A stretch of 64,000 nucleotides of DNA from Paludibacterium sp. B53371 (lineage in GTDB: Bacteria > Pseudomonadota > Gammaproteobacteria > Burkholderiales > Chromobacteriaceae), in assembly GCF_018802765.1 (NCBI RefSeq), contig NZ_CP069163.1, positions 744,001 through 808,000 on the forward strand, read 5' to 3'. The notes below the pieces were generated by a model. The model saw nothing but the letters and a program-made list of their open reading frames with translations, was not told the DNA's origin and ran no database searches. Positions 1 to 7,566 of the stretch are shown one piece after another. Numbering within the stretch: the stretch's first letter is position 1; every line of letters begins with the position of its first letter. A program made the translations under genes and the position numbers.

Positions 1-595
1 CCAGAATGATGTCGCGAAAATCGGTGGTCGTGAAAATCCCCAGCCGGCTGCCTTCCCGCACCAGGACCGATTTGCTGCGTTGCTGCTTCATGGTGGCGGC
101 GACATCGCGAATGCTCTGGCTGCCCTCGACAAACACCGGCGACCGGCAGCCGACATCGCGCACGGTGGCGGTCAGCAGGGTCTGCAACTCGCGCGTTCCG
201 GTACGCTGGGCCAGTGCGCCCATTTTTTTCGACACGCTGGAGTAAAAATAGGCACCAAAAGCCGGATTGCGCTCGGTCAGCGAGAGCACCTGTTCACGGG
301 GCAGGGCAAACAGCAGGCACTCCTCTTCGGCGACAAAGCGATGCGGTCCCTGACCCGCCACCATGGCTCGGGCATCAAAGCTGTCCTGCTGCCGATAACG
401 CGACAACACCTCTTCGTCGGCCAGCTCGCAGACCACGCCCTTGATCACCACATACAGGGCATCAATAGACTGTCCGGGACCCATGATCAGGCTGTCCGCG
501 GCGAAATAGACGATATCCGCGCTCTGTTCGAGCTCCTGACGCTCGGCCGGCGTGAGGCTGTCAAAGGGCGGGGCGGTGAAATCAAAGCGGTTCAT
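1..595 (-). CDS. cNMP-binding/CBS domain protein (DUF294 type), 5' part only
   Basis: Reading the minus strand from an ATG at 595 gives 198 codons open to the window edge, so only the N-terminal part is visible. Residues about 10-125 look like a cyclic-nucleotide-binding fold, with the stretches DALYVVIKGVVCEL and LFALPREQV typical of its beta roll. From about residue 150 a CBS domain begins (VFVEGSQSIRDVAATM, then KSVLVREGSRLGIFTTTD). This order, cNMP then CBS, is that of proteins that continue into a DUF294 nucleotidyltransferase-like domain, but that part lies outside. No strong Shine-Dalgarno is seen (GGATGTGGT precedes ATG). It is divergent from the fumarase gene. Family assignment is fairly safe; ligand and role are not visible. 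Confidence 0.75.
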   Translation of the reverse strand, partial: MNRFDFTAPPFDSLTPAERQELEQSADIVYFAADSLIMGPGQSIDALYVVIKGVVCELADEEVLSRYRQQDSFDARAMVAGQGPHRFVAEEECLLFALPREQVLSLTERNPAFGAYFYSSVSKKMGALAQRTGTRELQTLLTATVRDVGCRSPVFVEGSQSIRDVAATMKQQRSKSVLVREGSRLGIFTTTDFRDIIL

Positions 596-748
596 ACCAC
601 ATCCATCAGAGGAGGATGCTTCCAGCATAGCGGGCTTTTGCCCTCACCGTGAACGGCATGCCATTCTCTTGGCATGAATGCGCGTATCCCTGAATGCAAA
701 AAACGCATGACGAACGCAAGACGAAGCGGCGCCGTGCCTGGCGCATGG

Positions 749-757
749 TGCTACAAT
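749..757 (+). promoter_or_regulatory. extended -10 promoter candidate for fumarase
   Basis: TGCTACAAT has the TGn extension directly in front of a TACAAT hexamer, about 75 nt upstream of the fumarase ATG. No good -35 hexamer stands 17 nt further upstream, which fits an extended -10 promoter. This is motif reading only. Confidence 0.35.
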
Positions 758-830
758 CCGGGATTGACCGGCCACGCGCCAGCTGCCGTGCGGCCTCATT
801 TCAAGTCTATCTGAACTGCGAGAAAGCCCC

Positions 831-2357
831 ATGACCCTTATCCGCCAGGATGACTTTATCCAGAGCATCGCCGATGCCTTCCAGTACATCAGCTACTACC
901 ACCCCGTTGACTACATCAAGGCCCTGACCGAAGCCTACGAGCGCGAAGAAAGCCCCGCCGCGCGCGATGCCATGGCACAGATCCTGATCAACAGCCGTAT
1001 GTGTGCCGAAGGTCACCGGCCGCTGTGCCAGGATACCGGCATTGCCCTGGTCTTCCTCAAGGTCGGCATGAATGTCCAGTGGGATGCCACCCTGAGCGTG
1101 CAGGAGATGGTCAACGAAGGGGTGCGTCGTGCCTATACCGACGCGGACAACAAGCTGCGGGCCTCGGTGCTGTCCGATCCGGCCGGCGCGCGCAAGAACA
1201 CCCGTGATAACACCCCGGCGGTGGTTCACATGGAAATCGTCGCCGGTGACGGCATCGAAGTGACCTGTGCGGCCAAGGGCGGTGGCTCGGAGAACAAGGC
1301 CAAGTTCGTCATGCTCAATCCGTCGGACTCGCTGGTCGACTGGATCATCAAGACCGTGCCGACCATGGGTGCCGGCTGGTGTCCGCCCGGCATTCTGGGC
1401 ATCGGTATCGGCGGCACGCCGGAAAAGGCCATGCTGATGGCCAAGGAGTCGCTGATGGCACCGGTGAACATCGCCGAGCTGCGCGACAAGGCCGCCAGCG
1501 GCGCGACCCTGACCCGCGTCGAAGAGCTGCGGCTGGAGCTGATGGAGAAGGTCAATGCGCTGGGCATCGGCGCCCAGGGGCTGGGTGGTCTGACCACGGT
1601 GCTGGACGTCAAGATCATGGATTACCCGACCCATGCCGCCTCGCTGCCGGTCGCCATGATCCCCAACTGCGCCGCCACCCGCCACGTGCACTTCCATCTG
1701 GATGGCAGCGGCCCGGCAAAACTGGCGGCGCCGTCACTGGAAGACTGGCCTTCGCTGACCTTCGATGCCTCCAAAGGCCGTCGCGTCAATCTGGATACCA
1801 TCACCCGCGAAGAAGTGGCCTCCTGGCAGCCGGGCGAAACCCTGTTGCTCAACGGCAAGCTGCTGACCGGTCGCGATGCCGCCCACAAGCGCATGACCGA
1901 TATGCTCAACCGTGGCGAAAAACTGCCGGTGGACTTCACCAATCGCTTCATCTATTACGTCGGCCCGGTCGACCCGGTTCGTGATGAAGTCGTTGGTCCG
2001 GCCGGCCCGACCACCGCCACCCGCATGGACAAGTTCACGCGCCAGATGCTGGAGCAAACCGGCCTGCTGGGCATGGTAGGCAAGTCCGAGCGCGGCCCGG
2101 CAGCCATCGAGGCCATCCGCGACAACAAGGCGGTCTATCTGATGGCGGTCGGCGGTGCCGCCTACCTGGTTTCCAAGGCTATCAAGGCCTCGAAGGTGCT
2201 GGCCTTCCCGGAACTGGGCATGGAGGCAGTGTACGAGTTCGAGGTCAAGGACATGCCGGTCACGGTGGCTGTCGATTCCTGTGGCCAGGCCGTGCACCAG
2301 ACCGGTCCGGCCGAATGGCGTGCCCGCATCGGCAAGATCCCGGTCGTTGAAGCCTGA
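831..2357 (+). CDS. class I fumarate hydratase (iron-sulfur dependent)
   Basis: A 508-residue single-chain class I fumarase, catalysing reversible hydration of fumarate to malate in the TCA cycle in the cytoplasm. Three cysteines, C66 (in LCQDTG), C184 (in GWCPPGILG) and C280 (in PNCAATRH), are spaced 118 and 96 residues apart. This matches the cluster ligands of E. coli FumA and Leishmania fumarase, so an oxygen-sensitive [4Fe-4S] cluster is expected. N- and C-terminal (alpha and beta) domains are fused as in FumA/FumB. The start at 831 is the first ATG of the frame, preceded by a weak GAGAAAG. A paralogous L(+)-tartrate dehydratase role is less likely because those enzymes are usually two subunits. 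The downstream hairpin separates it from the cytochrome gene. Confidence 0.93.
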   Translation: MTLIRQDDFIQSIADAFQYISYYHPVDYIKALTEAYEREESPAARDAMAQILINSRMCAEGHRPLCQDTGIALVFLKVGMNVQWDATLSVQEMVNEGVRRAYTDADNKLRASVLSDPAGARKNTRDNTPAVVHMEIVAGDGIEVTCAAKGGGSENKAKFVMLNPSDSLVDWIIKTVPTMGAGWCPPGILGIGIGGTPEKAMLMAKESLMAPVNIAELRDKAASGATLTRVEELRLELMEKVNALGIGAQGLGGLTTVLDVKIMDYPTHAASLPVAMIPNCAATRHVHFHLDGSGPAKLAAPSLEDWPSLTFDASKGRRVNLDTITREEVASWQPGETLLLNGKLLTGRDAAHKRMTDMLNRGEKLPVDFTNRFIYYVGPVDPVRDEVVGPAGPTTATRMDKFTRQMLEQTGLLGMVGKSERGPAAIEAIRDNKAVYLMAVGGAAYLVSKAIKASKVLAFPELGMEAVYEFEVKDMPVTVAVDSCGQAVHQTGPAEWRARIGKIPVVEA

Positions 2358-2374
2358 TCAAATAATATAAGCTT

Positions 2375-2403
2375 AAGACGGTCGGGCTATGCTCGGCCGT
2401 CTT
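2375..2403 (+). terminator. hairpin after fumarase gene
   Basis: AAGACGG at 2375-2381 pairs with CCGTCTT at 2397-2403, and the inner bases extend the stem to about 13 pairs (two G-T) around a TAT loop. There is no downstream T run on the plus strand, so it may end transcription weakly or stabilise the 3' end. Confidence 0.45.
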
Positions 2404-2422
2404 CACATGCAAAGGGGAGATT

Positions 2423-2953
2423 ATGGTCCGTCAAAACTATCATCCGGCATCCATCGTGCTGCACTGGCTGATGTTCCTGCTGTTCGCCGCTGCACTGCTG
2501 TTCATCGAAATGCGCGACTGGTGGCCGAAGGGTACGCCGATGCGTGATCTGCTGCGCAGCAGTCACATTGATGCCGGTCTGTTGGTGTTGCTGTTTGCCG
2601 TGGTGCGCGTCGCTTCGCGCATCAGCCTTGGTGGCCCGGCGCCGATTGGTCCTCGTCTCCAGACGGCCGCCGCCAGTGCCCTGCACGGCCTGCTTTATCT
2701 GGTGATGTTCCTGTTGCCCATCACGGGCGTGGTGTTTTCTCAGGCGGGTGGACGCGAAGTCGCGTTGTTTGGCTGGGCACTGCCCCATCTGGTCAATCCT
2801 GATCCGGCCCTGCGCGGCACGGTGAAGGAGGTGCACGAGTTTCTCGGCAATGCGGTTTATTTCCTGGTGGGCGTGCATGCGCTCGCGGCACTCTGGCACC
2901 ATGTGGTGCTCAAGGATGAAACCCTGCTGCGCATGACCTTCCGTCGTCGTTAA
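2423..2953 (+). CDS. cytochrome b561-family membrane protein
   Basis: A 176-residue integral membrane protein with four predicted helices (about 11-29, 49-66, 84-105 and 138-160), the size and topology of bacterial cytochrome b561 (CybB/YceJ type). Histidines suited to bind two b-type hemes sit in the helices: H14 (VLHW), H48 (SSHIDAG) and the later VHEFLGN and GVHALAALWHH. The family passes electrons from quinol to periplasmic or superoxide acceptors; the actual partner cannot be read here. A good Shine-Dalgarno (AAAGGGGAG) precedes the ATG. It appears monocistronic, between two hairpins. Confidence 0.9.
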   Translation: MVRQNYHPASIVLHWLMFLLFAAALLFIEMRDWWPKGTPMRDLLRSSHIDAGLLVLLFAVVRVASRISLGGPAPIGPRLQTAAASALHGLLYLVMFLLPITGVVFSQAGGREVALFGWALPHLVNPDPALRGTVKEVHEFLGNAVYFLVGVHALAALWHHVVLKDETLLRMTFRRR

Positions 2954-2958
2954 TGCAT

Positions 2959-2982
2959 ACCGGGAGGCCTCTACCTCCCGGT
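2959..2982. terminator. inverted repeat between convergent genes
   Basis: ACCGGGAGG (2959-2967) and CCTCCCGGT (2974-2982) form a 9-bp stem around a 6-nt loop, exactly between the convergent cytochrome and L,D-transpeptidase genes. It lacks a clear T tract, so termination in either direction is an inference from position. Confidence 0.5.
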
Positions 2983-3602
2983 CATTGCTCAATCACCACA
3001 TCCATCCCCAGCGGTACCTGGTCGTACAGCTGCACCACATCTCCGACCGCCATGCGCACGCAACCGCGTGAAGTGGGGGTACCGAAGGCGACATGCGAGC
3101 CGGCGCCATGGATATAGATGGCGCGATCATGACTGTCGACATCGCCCCCCTGATTCTTGCCGGGCTCCATGCCACACAGCCACAGAATGCGCGCCAGGAT
3201 CCAGTCCTTGTCCGGGTAGGCAGCATGCAGCTCGGCGCTGTAACGCCAGGGCGTCACTTCCCGGTGGTAAATGATGGCATCTGCCGGTGCCCCGTCCCCG
3301 ATCTTGCTGCAGACCTGATGCCAGCCCAGTGGGGTCTGATAGCTGCCCACTTTTGCCCCCGTGCCGAGGGTGGCGGTGGAAACACGATAGACCTGCCGGG
3401 TGAAACCCATGGCGTCATAGGCGGTCAGCGTCTGCTCTGCCACGCTGACGCGCAGCCACGGCTCACCATGCCGGTGAGGATTCGGGTGCAGCACGGTAAA
3501 CGGTGTGGCCTGCTGCTCCTGCAGGATGTAGTCGGGGTCCGGTGTCGCCGCTTGCGCGATCCCCAGTACCAGCGTGCAAAGGCACAACCAGCCTGGCTTC
3601 AT
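2982..3602 (-). CDS. periplasmic L,D-transpeptidase (YkuD fold)
   Basis: A 206-residue protein with a Sec signal peptide (residues 1-18, ending AQAA). It then carries a YkuD catalytic domain with the signature H165, 15 residues, then SRGC(181)VRM; C181 is the predicted nucleophile. Such enzymes form 3-3 crosslinks in peptidoglycan or attach proteins to it. It is shorter than ErfK/YcbB-type enzymes and has no LysM domain. Its ATG overlaps the stop of tadA by 4 nt (ATGA), so it is translationally coupled and downstream in one operon; this pairing suggests co-transcription rather than shared function. Confidence 0.88.
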   Translation of the reverse strand: MKPGWLCLCTLVLGIAQAATPDPDYILQEQQATPFTVLHPNPHRHGEPWLRVSVAEQTLTAYDAMGFTRQVYRVSTATLGTGAKVGSYQTPLGWHQVCSKIGDGAPADAIIYHREVTPWRYSAELHAAYPDKDWILARILWLCGMEPGKNQGGDVDSHDRAIYIHGAGSHVAFGTPTSRGCVRMAVGDVVQLYDQVPLGMDVVIEQ

Positions 3603-4327
3603 TGTTCAGCCTCCCGCCGCGTACGGAAGAAGTCCGACAGCATGGCACCAGCTTCCTCCGCCAGCATCCCGCCAAAGCAGTCGGTATGGGCGTTGAGGCG
3701 CCGTTCGGCAAACAGATTGACCACACTGCCGGCGGCACCGGTACGCGGATCGGGTGTGGCAAACATGACCCGGTCGACCCGGGCATGCAGTAGTGCGCCG
3801 CTGCACATGGGGCAGGGCTCCAGCGTGACATACAGATCGCAGCCGGCCATGCGGTAGTTGCCCAGCCGGGCAGCGGCCTGGCGCAGGGCCAGCATTTCTG
3901 CATGTGCCGAGGGATCGGAACGGCCGATCGGCTGATTGAATCCCTCTCCGATCACCTCGCCCTGATACACCACCACGGCCCCCACCGGCACTTCTCCCTC
4001 GTCGGCTGCTCGCGCCGCCAGCGCCAGCGCCTGGCGCATGAAACCTTCCGCCTCGTGCGCCTCCGGTGGCAGTCGTACCGGCGGGTGCGTGGCCAGACTG
4101 TCCTGCAGTTGCCGGCGGTCCTGATCGCTGAGCTGATCCCAGTGCACGCCGCGGGCGGCGGCCTCCAGCGCGAACAGCAGGCGCTTGCCGGCCGGCAGGC
4201 CGGCCGCCTTGAACAGCAGGAACGTACGCACCACGCCCTGCTGCAACAGGTCAGCACGGGTCGCAATGCCATGGCTGGCCAGCCAGGAGACCGCCTTGGG
4301 GGGGAGGGGGGGGGAAGTCAGCTGCAC
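3599..4327 (-). CDS. tadA: tRNA adenosine(34) deaminase with N-terminal TfoX_C domain
   Basis: A 242-residue fusion. Residues about 8-70 (LPPKAVSWLASHGIATRADL onward, with HWDQL near 62) look like the C-terminal helix-hairpin domain of TfoX. Residues 95-242 are the zinc deaminase that converts A34 to inosine in tRNA-Arg(ACG). Zinc and proton-shuttle residues are H142 and E144 (HAE) and C172/C175 (PCPMC). The start is a GTG at 4327 with AGGG six nt upstream; the frame is closed by TAA at 4360, so there is little room for another start. Codons 5-10 lie on an almost pure C tract (7+9 bases), described separately. The total length is close to the Neisseria enzyme as I recall it. A start near M97 would give a canonical-length TadA without the extra domain. 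Confidence 0.92.
   Translation of the reverse strand: MQLTSPPLPPKAVSWLASHGIATRADLLQQGVVRTFLLFKAAGLPAGKRLLFALEAAARGVHWDQLSDQDRRQLQDSLATHPPVRLPPEAHEAEGFMRQALALAARAADEGEVPVGAVVVYQGEVIGEGFNQPIGRSDPSAHAEMLALRQAAARLGNYRMAGCDLYVTLEPCPMCSGALLHARVDRVMFATPDPRTGAAGSVVNLFAERRLNAHTDCFGGMLAEEAGAMLSDFFRTRREAEQ
4298..4314 (-). repeat. G7-A-G9 homopolymer tract in tadA codons 5-10
   Basis: On the plus strand, seven G (4298-4304), one A, then nine G (4306-4314). On the coding strand these are C runs encoding S-P-P-L-P-P directly after the GTG start. Runs of this length are prone to slipped-strand mispairing and to sequencing error. Confidence 0.9.
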
Positions 4328-4671
4328 ATCAAGCCCTATTTGTCTGTTCCGCGCAAATTATAGTCGAGCCAATGCATCGCCTGCGCCTTGTAATTACGCC
4401 CATATGGAGTACACAGAAATCATGATGTACCCCGGGATGTCTCTGTCCTTTTACTGGAGTGTGACATCCTTACCACGCCTCTTGCGTAAAGCGGCAGATT
4501 GTTTGAATGAAGTGCCTGCTACCTTTAGGATTTTGTCATTAATGCTTTTGTCATTGGCAACATTTGTATTTAAATTGTTTGTTGCTTTCTTTTGAAATAC
4601 TTTATTACTATATCGTAAATTAATATTCATTTTAAACAAAAAATAATAAGAATTGGCGCTGAGAGAGAGCC
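4328..4671. other. AT-rich intergenic leader upstream of the pel operon
   Basis: 344 nt between divergent tadA and pelA. The pelA-proximal 170 nt are markedly richer in A/T than the flanking genes (for example TTTAAACAAAAAATAATAAG at 4631-4650). No convincing coding frame is present. It holds a sigma-70-like promoter (separate entry) and room for regulator sites; an FleQ-type site could not be recognised by eye. Confidence 0.6.
4592..4621 (+). promoter_or_regulatory. sigma-70-type promoter candidate for pelA
   Basis: TTGAAA (4592-4597) and TAAATT (4616-4621) are separated by 18 nt, giving a start about 45 nt before the pelA GTG. A second, weaker pair (TTGTCA followed 17 nt later by TAAATT, ending near 4575) lies just upstream. 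Confidence 0.45.
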
Positions 4672-7566
4672 GTGAGTAAAAAAACGAAGGGGTGGTTAAG
4701 CCGCTATGTGCGGCCATTGGTGTTGGCTTTGTCGGGGGCGCTGCTGCTGCTGCGCCCCGCATCCGCGACCGCGACGGCGCCCGGGCCGTCTGCCCAGCCT
4801 TCCTATGCTTTCTATTACGGGCCGGCTCCCTTGCCGCTCGAGGCCCTGACGGCTTTTGACCATGTCGTCGTCGAGCCGGACAGCGGTTTCAATCCCCGTC
4901 AGGTCCGTACCCCGCACACCGACTGGCTGGCCTATACCAGCGTCGGCGAAGTCACGCGCCAGCGTGACTACTTCGCACGCATGCCCAAGAGCTGGCTCAA
5001 AGGCGGCAATCACGCCTGGGACTCGCTGGTCATCGATCAGTCTGCCGCCGGCTGGCCGGCTTTCTTTGTCGAGCAGGTGATTACCCCGCTGTGGCAACGC
5101 GGCTATCGCGGCTTCTTCCTCGATACCCTGGATGCCTTCCAGCTCATCGCCAAAAACGACCGCGAGCGCCAGTTGCAGATTGATGGGCTGGTACGGGTCA
5201 TTCGTGCCGTCAAGCAGCGCTATCCCGAGGCACGGCTGGTCTTCAATCGCGGATTCGAAATTCTGCCGCAGGTTCATCAACTGGCCGACGCCGTGGCCTT
5301 TGAGTCCTTGTACAAGGGCTGGGATCAGGGCGCCAAACGATTCACCGATGTTCCCCAGGCGGATCGCGACTGGCTCATGGCGCAGGTGAAACCGCTGCGC
5401 GAGCAATATCACCTGCCGGTGATCGCGATTGACTATTGTCCGGATCAGGATGCTGCCTGCGCGCGCGATACGGTTGCCCGCATCCAGTCCCAGGGGCTGA
5501 TTCCCTATGTCACCGACCCCGGATTGCAGCGTGTCGGCATCGGCGCCCGACAGGCCATGCCGCGCCGTGTCCTGGTGCTGCAAGACCCGCCGCCCGGGGT
5601 CAGCCTGAATGTCTCGGACGGTGTGCTTTATTTGTCGACCCCCCTCAATTACATGGGCTATCGCCTTGATTATCTCGATATCAACCGCGATACCCTGCCC
5701 GAGGGCCCGCTGCAGGATCGCTATGCCGGGGTGGTGCTGTGGCTGAATAATCCGGTCGAACATCCCGAAAAGCTGCGAGCCTGGGTCACGCAGCAGATCG
5801 ATCGTGGTGTGCGCGTGGTGTTCATCGGCACCTTTGGCATGCCGATCGCCGGCCAGTTTGCCCGCACGCTCGGCCTGACGCCTGCCGGCGCCGCCATGGA
5901 TGGTCCGCTGCAGGTGACCCATGCCGATCCGTCGCTGATCGGCTATGAAATGCCGCCCCTGCCCAATCCGCGAGACTTCACGCCGGTACGTGTCGGTGCC
6001 GGCGGGCGCTCGCTGTTGCATCTGCAATCCGGCGAACTGTCGATGGATGCCGCCGCCCTGATGCCTTGGGGCGGTTATGTCATGCGGCCCTTCGCCGTCT
6101 ACGCCATGGATGCGGTCGGCCAAACCCGCTGGGTGCTGCAGCCATTCGCATTTCTGCGCCAGGCGCTGAAGCTGCCGGACATGCCTGTCCCCGATCCGAC
6201 GACCGAAAATGGTTTGCGCCTGTTCATGTCGCACATCGATGGTGACGGGTTTGCCTCCCGGGTGGAGTTTCACGCCGCTAACGGCGATACCTATTCGGGT
6301 GAAGCGCTCTACCGGGTGCTGAAACAATATGGGCTGCCGGTGACGGTCTCGGTCATCGAGGGGGAGGTGAGTGATGAAGGACCCAATGCGGCCATTGCCC
6401 CGCAGCTGCGCGACATTGCCCGGCGCATCTTTGACTTGCCCAATGTCGAGATGGCCAGCCATACCTATACCCACCCCTTGCCCTGGATGCAGGTGACCGG
6501 CCAGGGGGTGTCGACGACAGACTATGACAAGGCGGAAGGGGCGGGCGTGCCCTCGGTGAACGGTCTGTCCATCAATGTACCCGGCTACCGCTTTAATCTG
6601 ACGCGAGAAATCGATGGCTCGGTGGCCGGCATCAACCGTCTGATGGCGCCACCCGGTAAACAGGTCAAGGTGGTGCTGTGGAGCGGGGATTGTCAGGTGC
6701 CGGCCGTGGCGCTCAAGCAGGCCGAGCAGGCGGGGGTGTTCAATATGAACGGTGGTGACACCCTGATGACCCACAGCAATCCCAGCCTGACTGCCGTGGC
6801 GCCGCACGGGGTCTGGAAAGACGGCTATTTTCAGCTGTTTGCCCCGAATCAGAACGAAGAGGTCTATACCAACCTCTGGCAGGGGCCGTATTACGGATAC
6901 CGCCGGGTGCTGGAAACCTTCGAACTGACCGAGCGCCCGCGCCGGCTCAAGCCCATCGATATTTACTACCACATGTTTACCGGCACCAAGCAGGCCTCGC
7001 TGGTGGCACTCAACAGCGTCCTGCAAGGCGTGGCCCGCCAGCCGATCCACCCGGTTTTCGTCTCCGAGTATGCACAGACCATGCTCGATACGCAGCAGAC
7101 CAGTGTGGCGCAAGAAGGGGAAGACTGGCTGATCCGCTCTGCCGGCGAACTGCGTACCGTGCGGCTGTCCCCAGACCAGGCCCCCGACCTGCAGACTGCC
7201 CAGGGGGTGGCCGGATTTCTTCCCGGTCCGGATGGCGTGTATGTCCATCTGACCGGCAGTGAAGCCCGGTTCCGTCTTTTGCCTCTGGCGCAGGCCCAGG
7301 CCGCCAGGATGGTCTGGCTGGCCAGTGCCAACGGGCGTATCAAGGATTTCCGTCGTACCCCCACCGGAGTGTCATTCGAGCTGGTCTCGCATGTGGCGCC
7401 ACAATTCACCCTGGCCGGCCTGAGCACTTGCCAGGTCAGGGTCAACGATCGGCCTGTCAGTGGCCAGGCCACGGCTGACGGTCGTTTGTTCCGTCTGGGG
7501 GAGGTCGGTGTCGAGGTGACCCAGACCCTGCAGAGCGTGCATGTCGATGTCTCCTGTCAAGCCTGA
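4672..7566 (+). CDS. pelA: PelA, Pel polysaccharide hydrolase/deacetylase
   Basis: 964 residues with an N-terminal signal segment (about 15-35), close to the 948 residues of P. aeruginosa PelA. Residues about 45-290 resemble the TIM-barrel galactosaminidase domain (YFYGP-like start; GFFLDTLD around D151; AFES with E211 as likely acid/base). A Rossmann-like middle region follows. A CE4-type deacetylase comes after it, with D523 in SHIDGDG and metal ligands H597/H601 in SHTYTH, offset only 3-5 from the known D528/H600/H604. PelA partly deacetylates Pel in the periplasm and can degrade it. The start is GTG at 4672 with GAGAGAG upstream. First gene of the seven-gene operon; the pelB start lies inside its 3' end (26-nt overlap). 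Confidence 0.95.
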   Translation: MSKKTKGWLSRYVRPLVLALSGALLLLRPASATATAPGPSAQPSYAFYYGPAPLPLEALTAFDHVVVEPDSGFNPRQVRTPHTDWLAYTSVGEVTRQRDYFARMPKSWLKGGNHAWDSLVIDQSAAGWPAFFVEQVITPLWQRGYRGFFLDTLDAFQLIAKNDRERQLQIDGLVRVIRAVKQRYPEARLVFNRGFEILPQVHQLADAVAFESLYKGWDQGAKRFTDVPQADRDWLMAQVKPLREQYHLPVIAIDYCPDQDAACARDTVARIQSQGLIPYVTDPGLQRVGIGARQAMPRRVLVLQDPPPGVSLNVSDGVLYLSTPLNYMGYRLDYLDINRDTLPEGPLQDRYAGVVLWLNNPVEHPEKLRAWVTQQIDRGVRVVFIGTFGMPIAGQFARTLGLTPAGAAMDGPLQVTHADPSLIGYEMPPLPNPRDFTPVRVGAGGRSLLHLQSGELSMDAAALMPWGGYVMRPFAVYAMDAVGQTRWVLQPFAFLRQALKLPDMPVPDPTTENGLRLFMSHIDGDGFASRVEFHAANGDTYSGEALYRVLKQYGLPVTVSVIEGEVSDEGPNAAIAPQLRDIARRIFDLPNVEMASHTYTHPLPWMQVTGQGVSTTDYDKAEGAGVPSVNGLSINVPGYRFNLTREIDGSVAGINRLMAPPGKQVKVVLWSGDCQVPAVALKQAEQAGVFNMNGGDTLMTHSNPSLTAVAPHGVWKDGYFQLFAPNQNEEVYTNLWQGPYYGYRRVLETFELTERPRRLKPIDIYYHMFTGTKQASLVALNSVLQGVARQPIHPVFVSEYAQTMLDTQQTSVAQEGEDWLIRSAGELRTVRLSPDQAPDLQTAQGVAGFLPGPDGVYVHLTGSEARFRLLPLAQAQAARMVWLASANGRIKDFRRTPTGVSFELVSHVAPQFTLAGLSTCQVRVNDRPVSGQATADGRLFRLGEVGVEVTQTLQSVHVDVSCQA

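Noticed and set aside
80-652. 190-residue plus-strand frame at the left edge
   Set aside because: The minus strand is open through the edge and shows cNMP and CBS domain sequence, so the plus frame is a shadow.
4185-4595. 136-residue plus-strand frame across the tadA start and pel leader
   Set aside because: Runs over the tadA coding region and the homopolymer tract; its hydrophobic end comes from T-rich leader DNA.
4696-7248. 850-residue open frame on the minus strand opposite pelA
   Set aside because: Antisense shadow in a GC-rich gene: His/Gln/Arg-rich with no domain, while the plus frame is a full PelA with catalytic residues in place.
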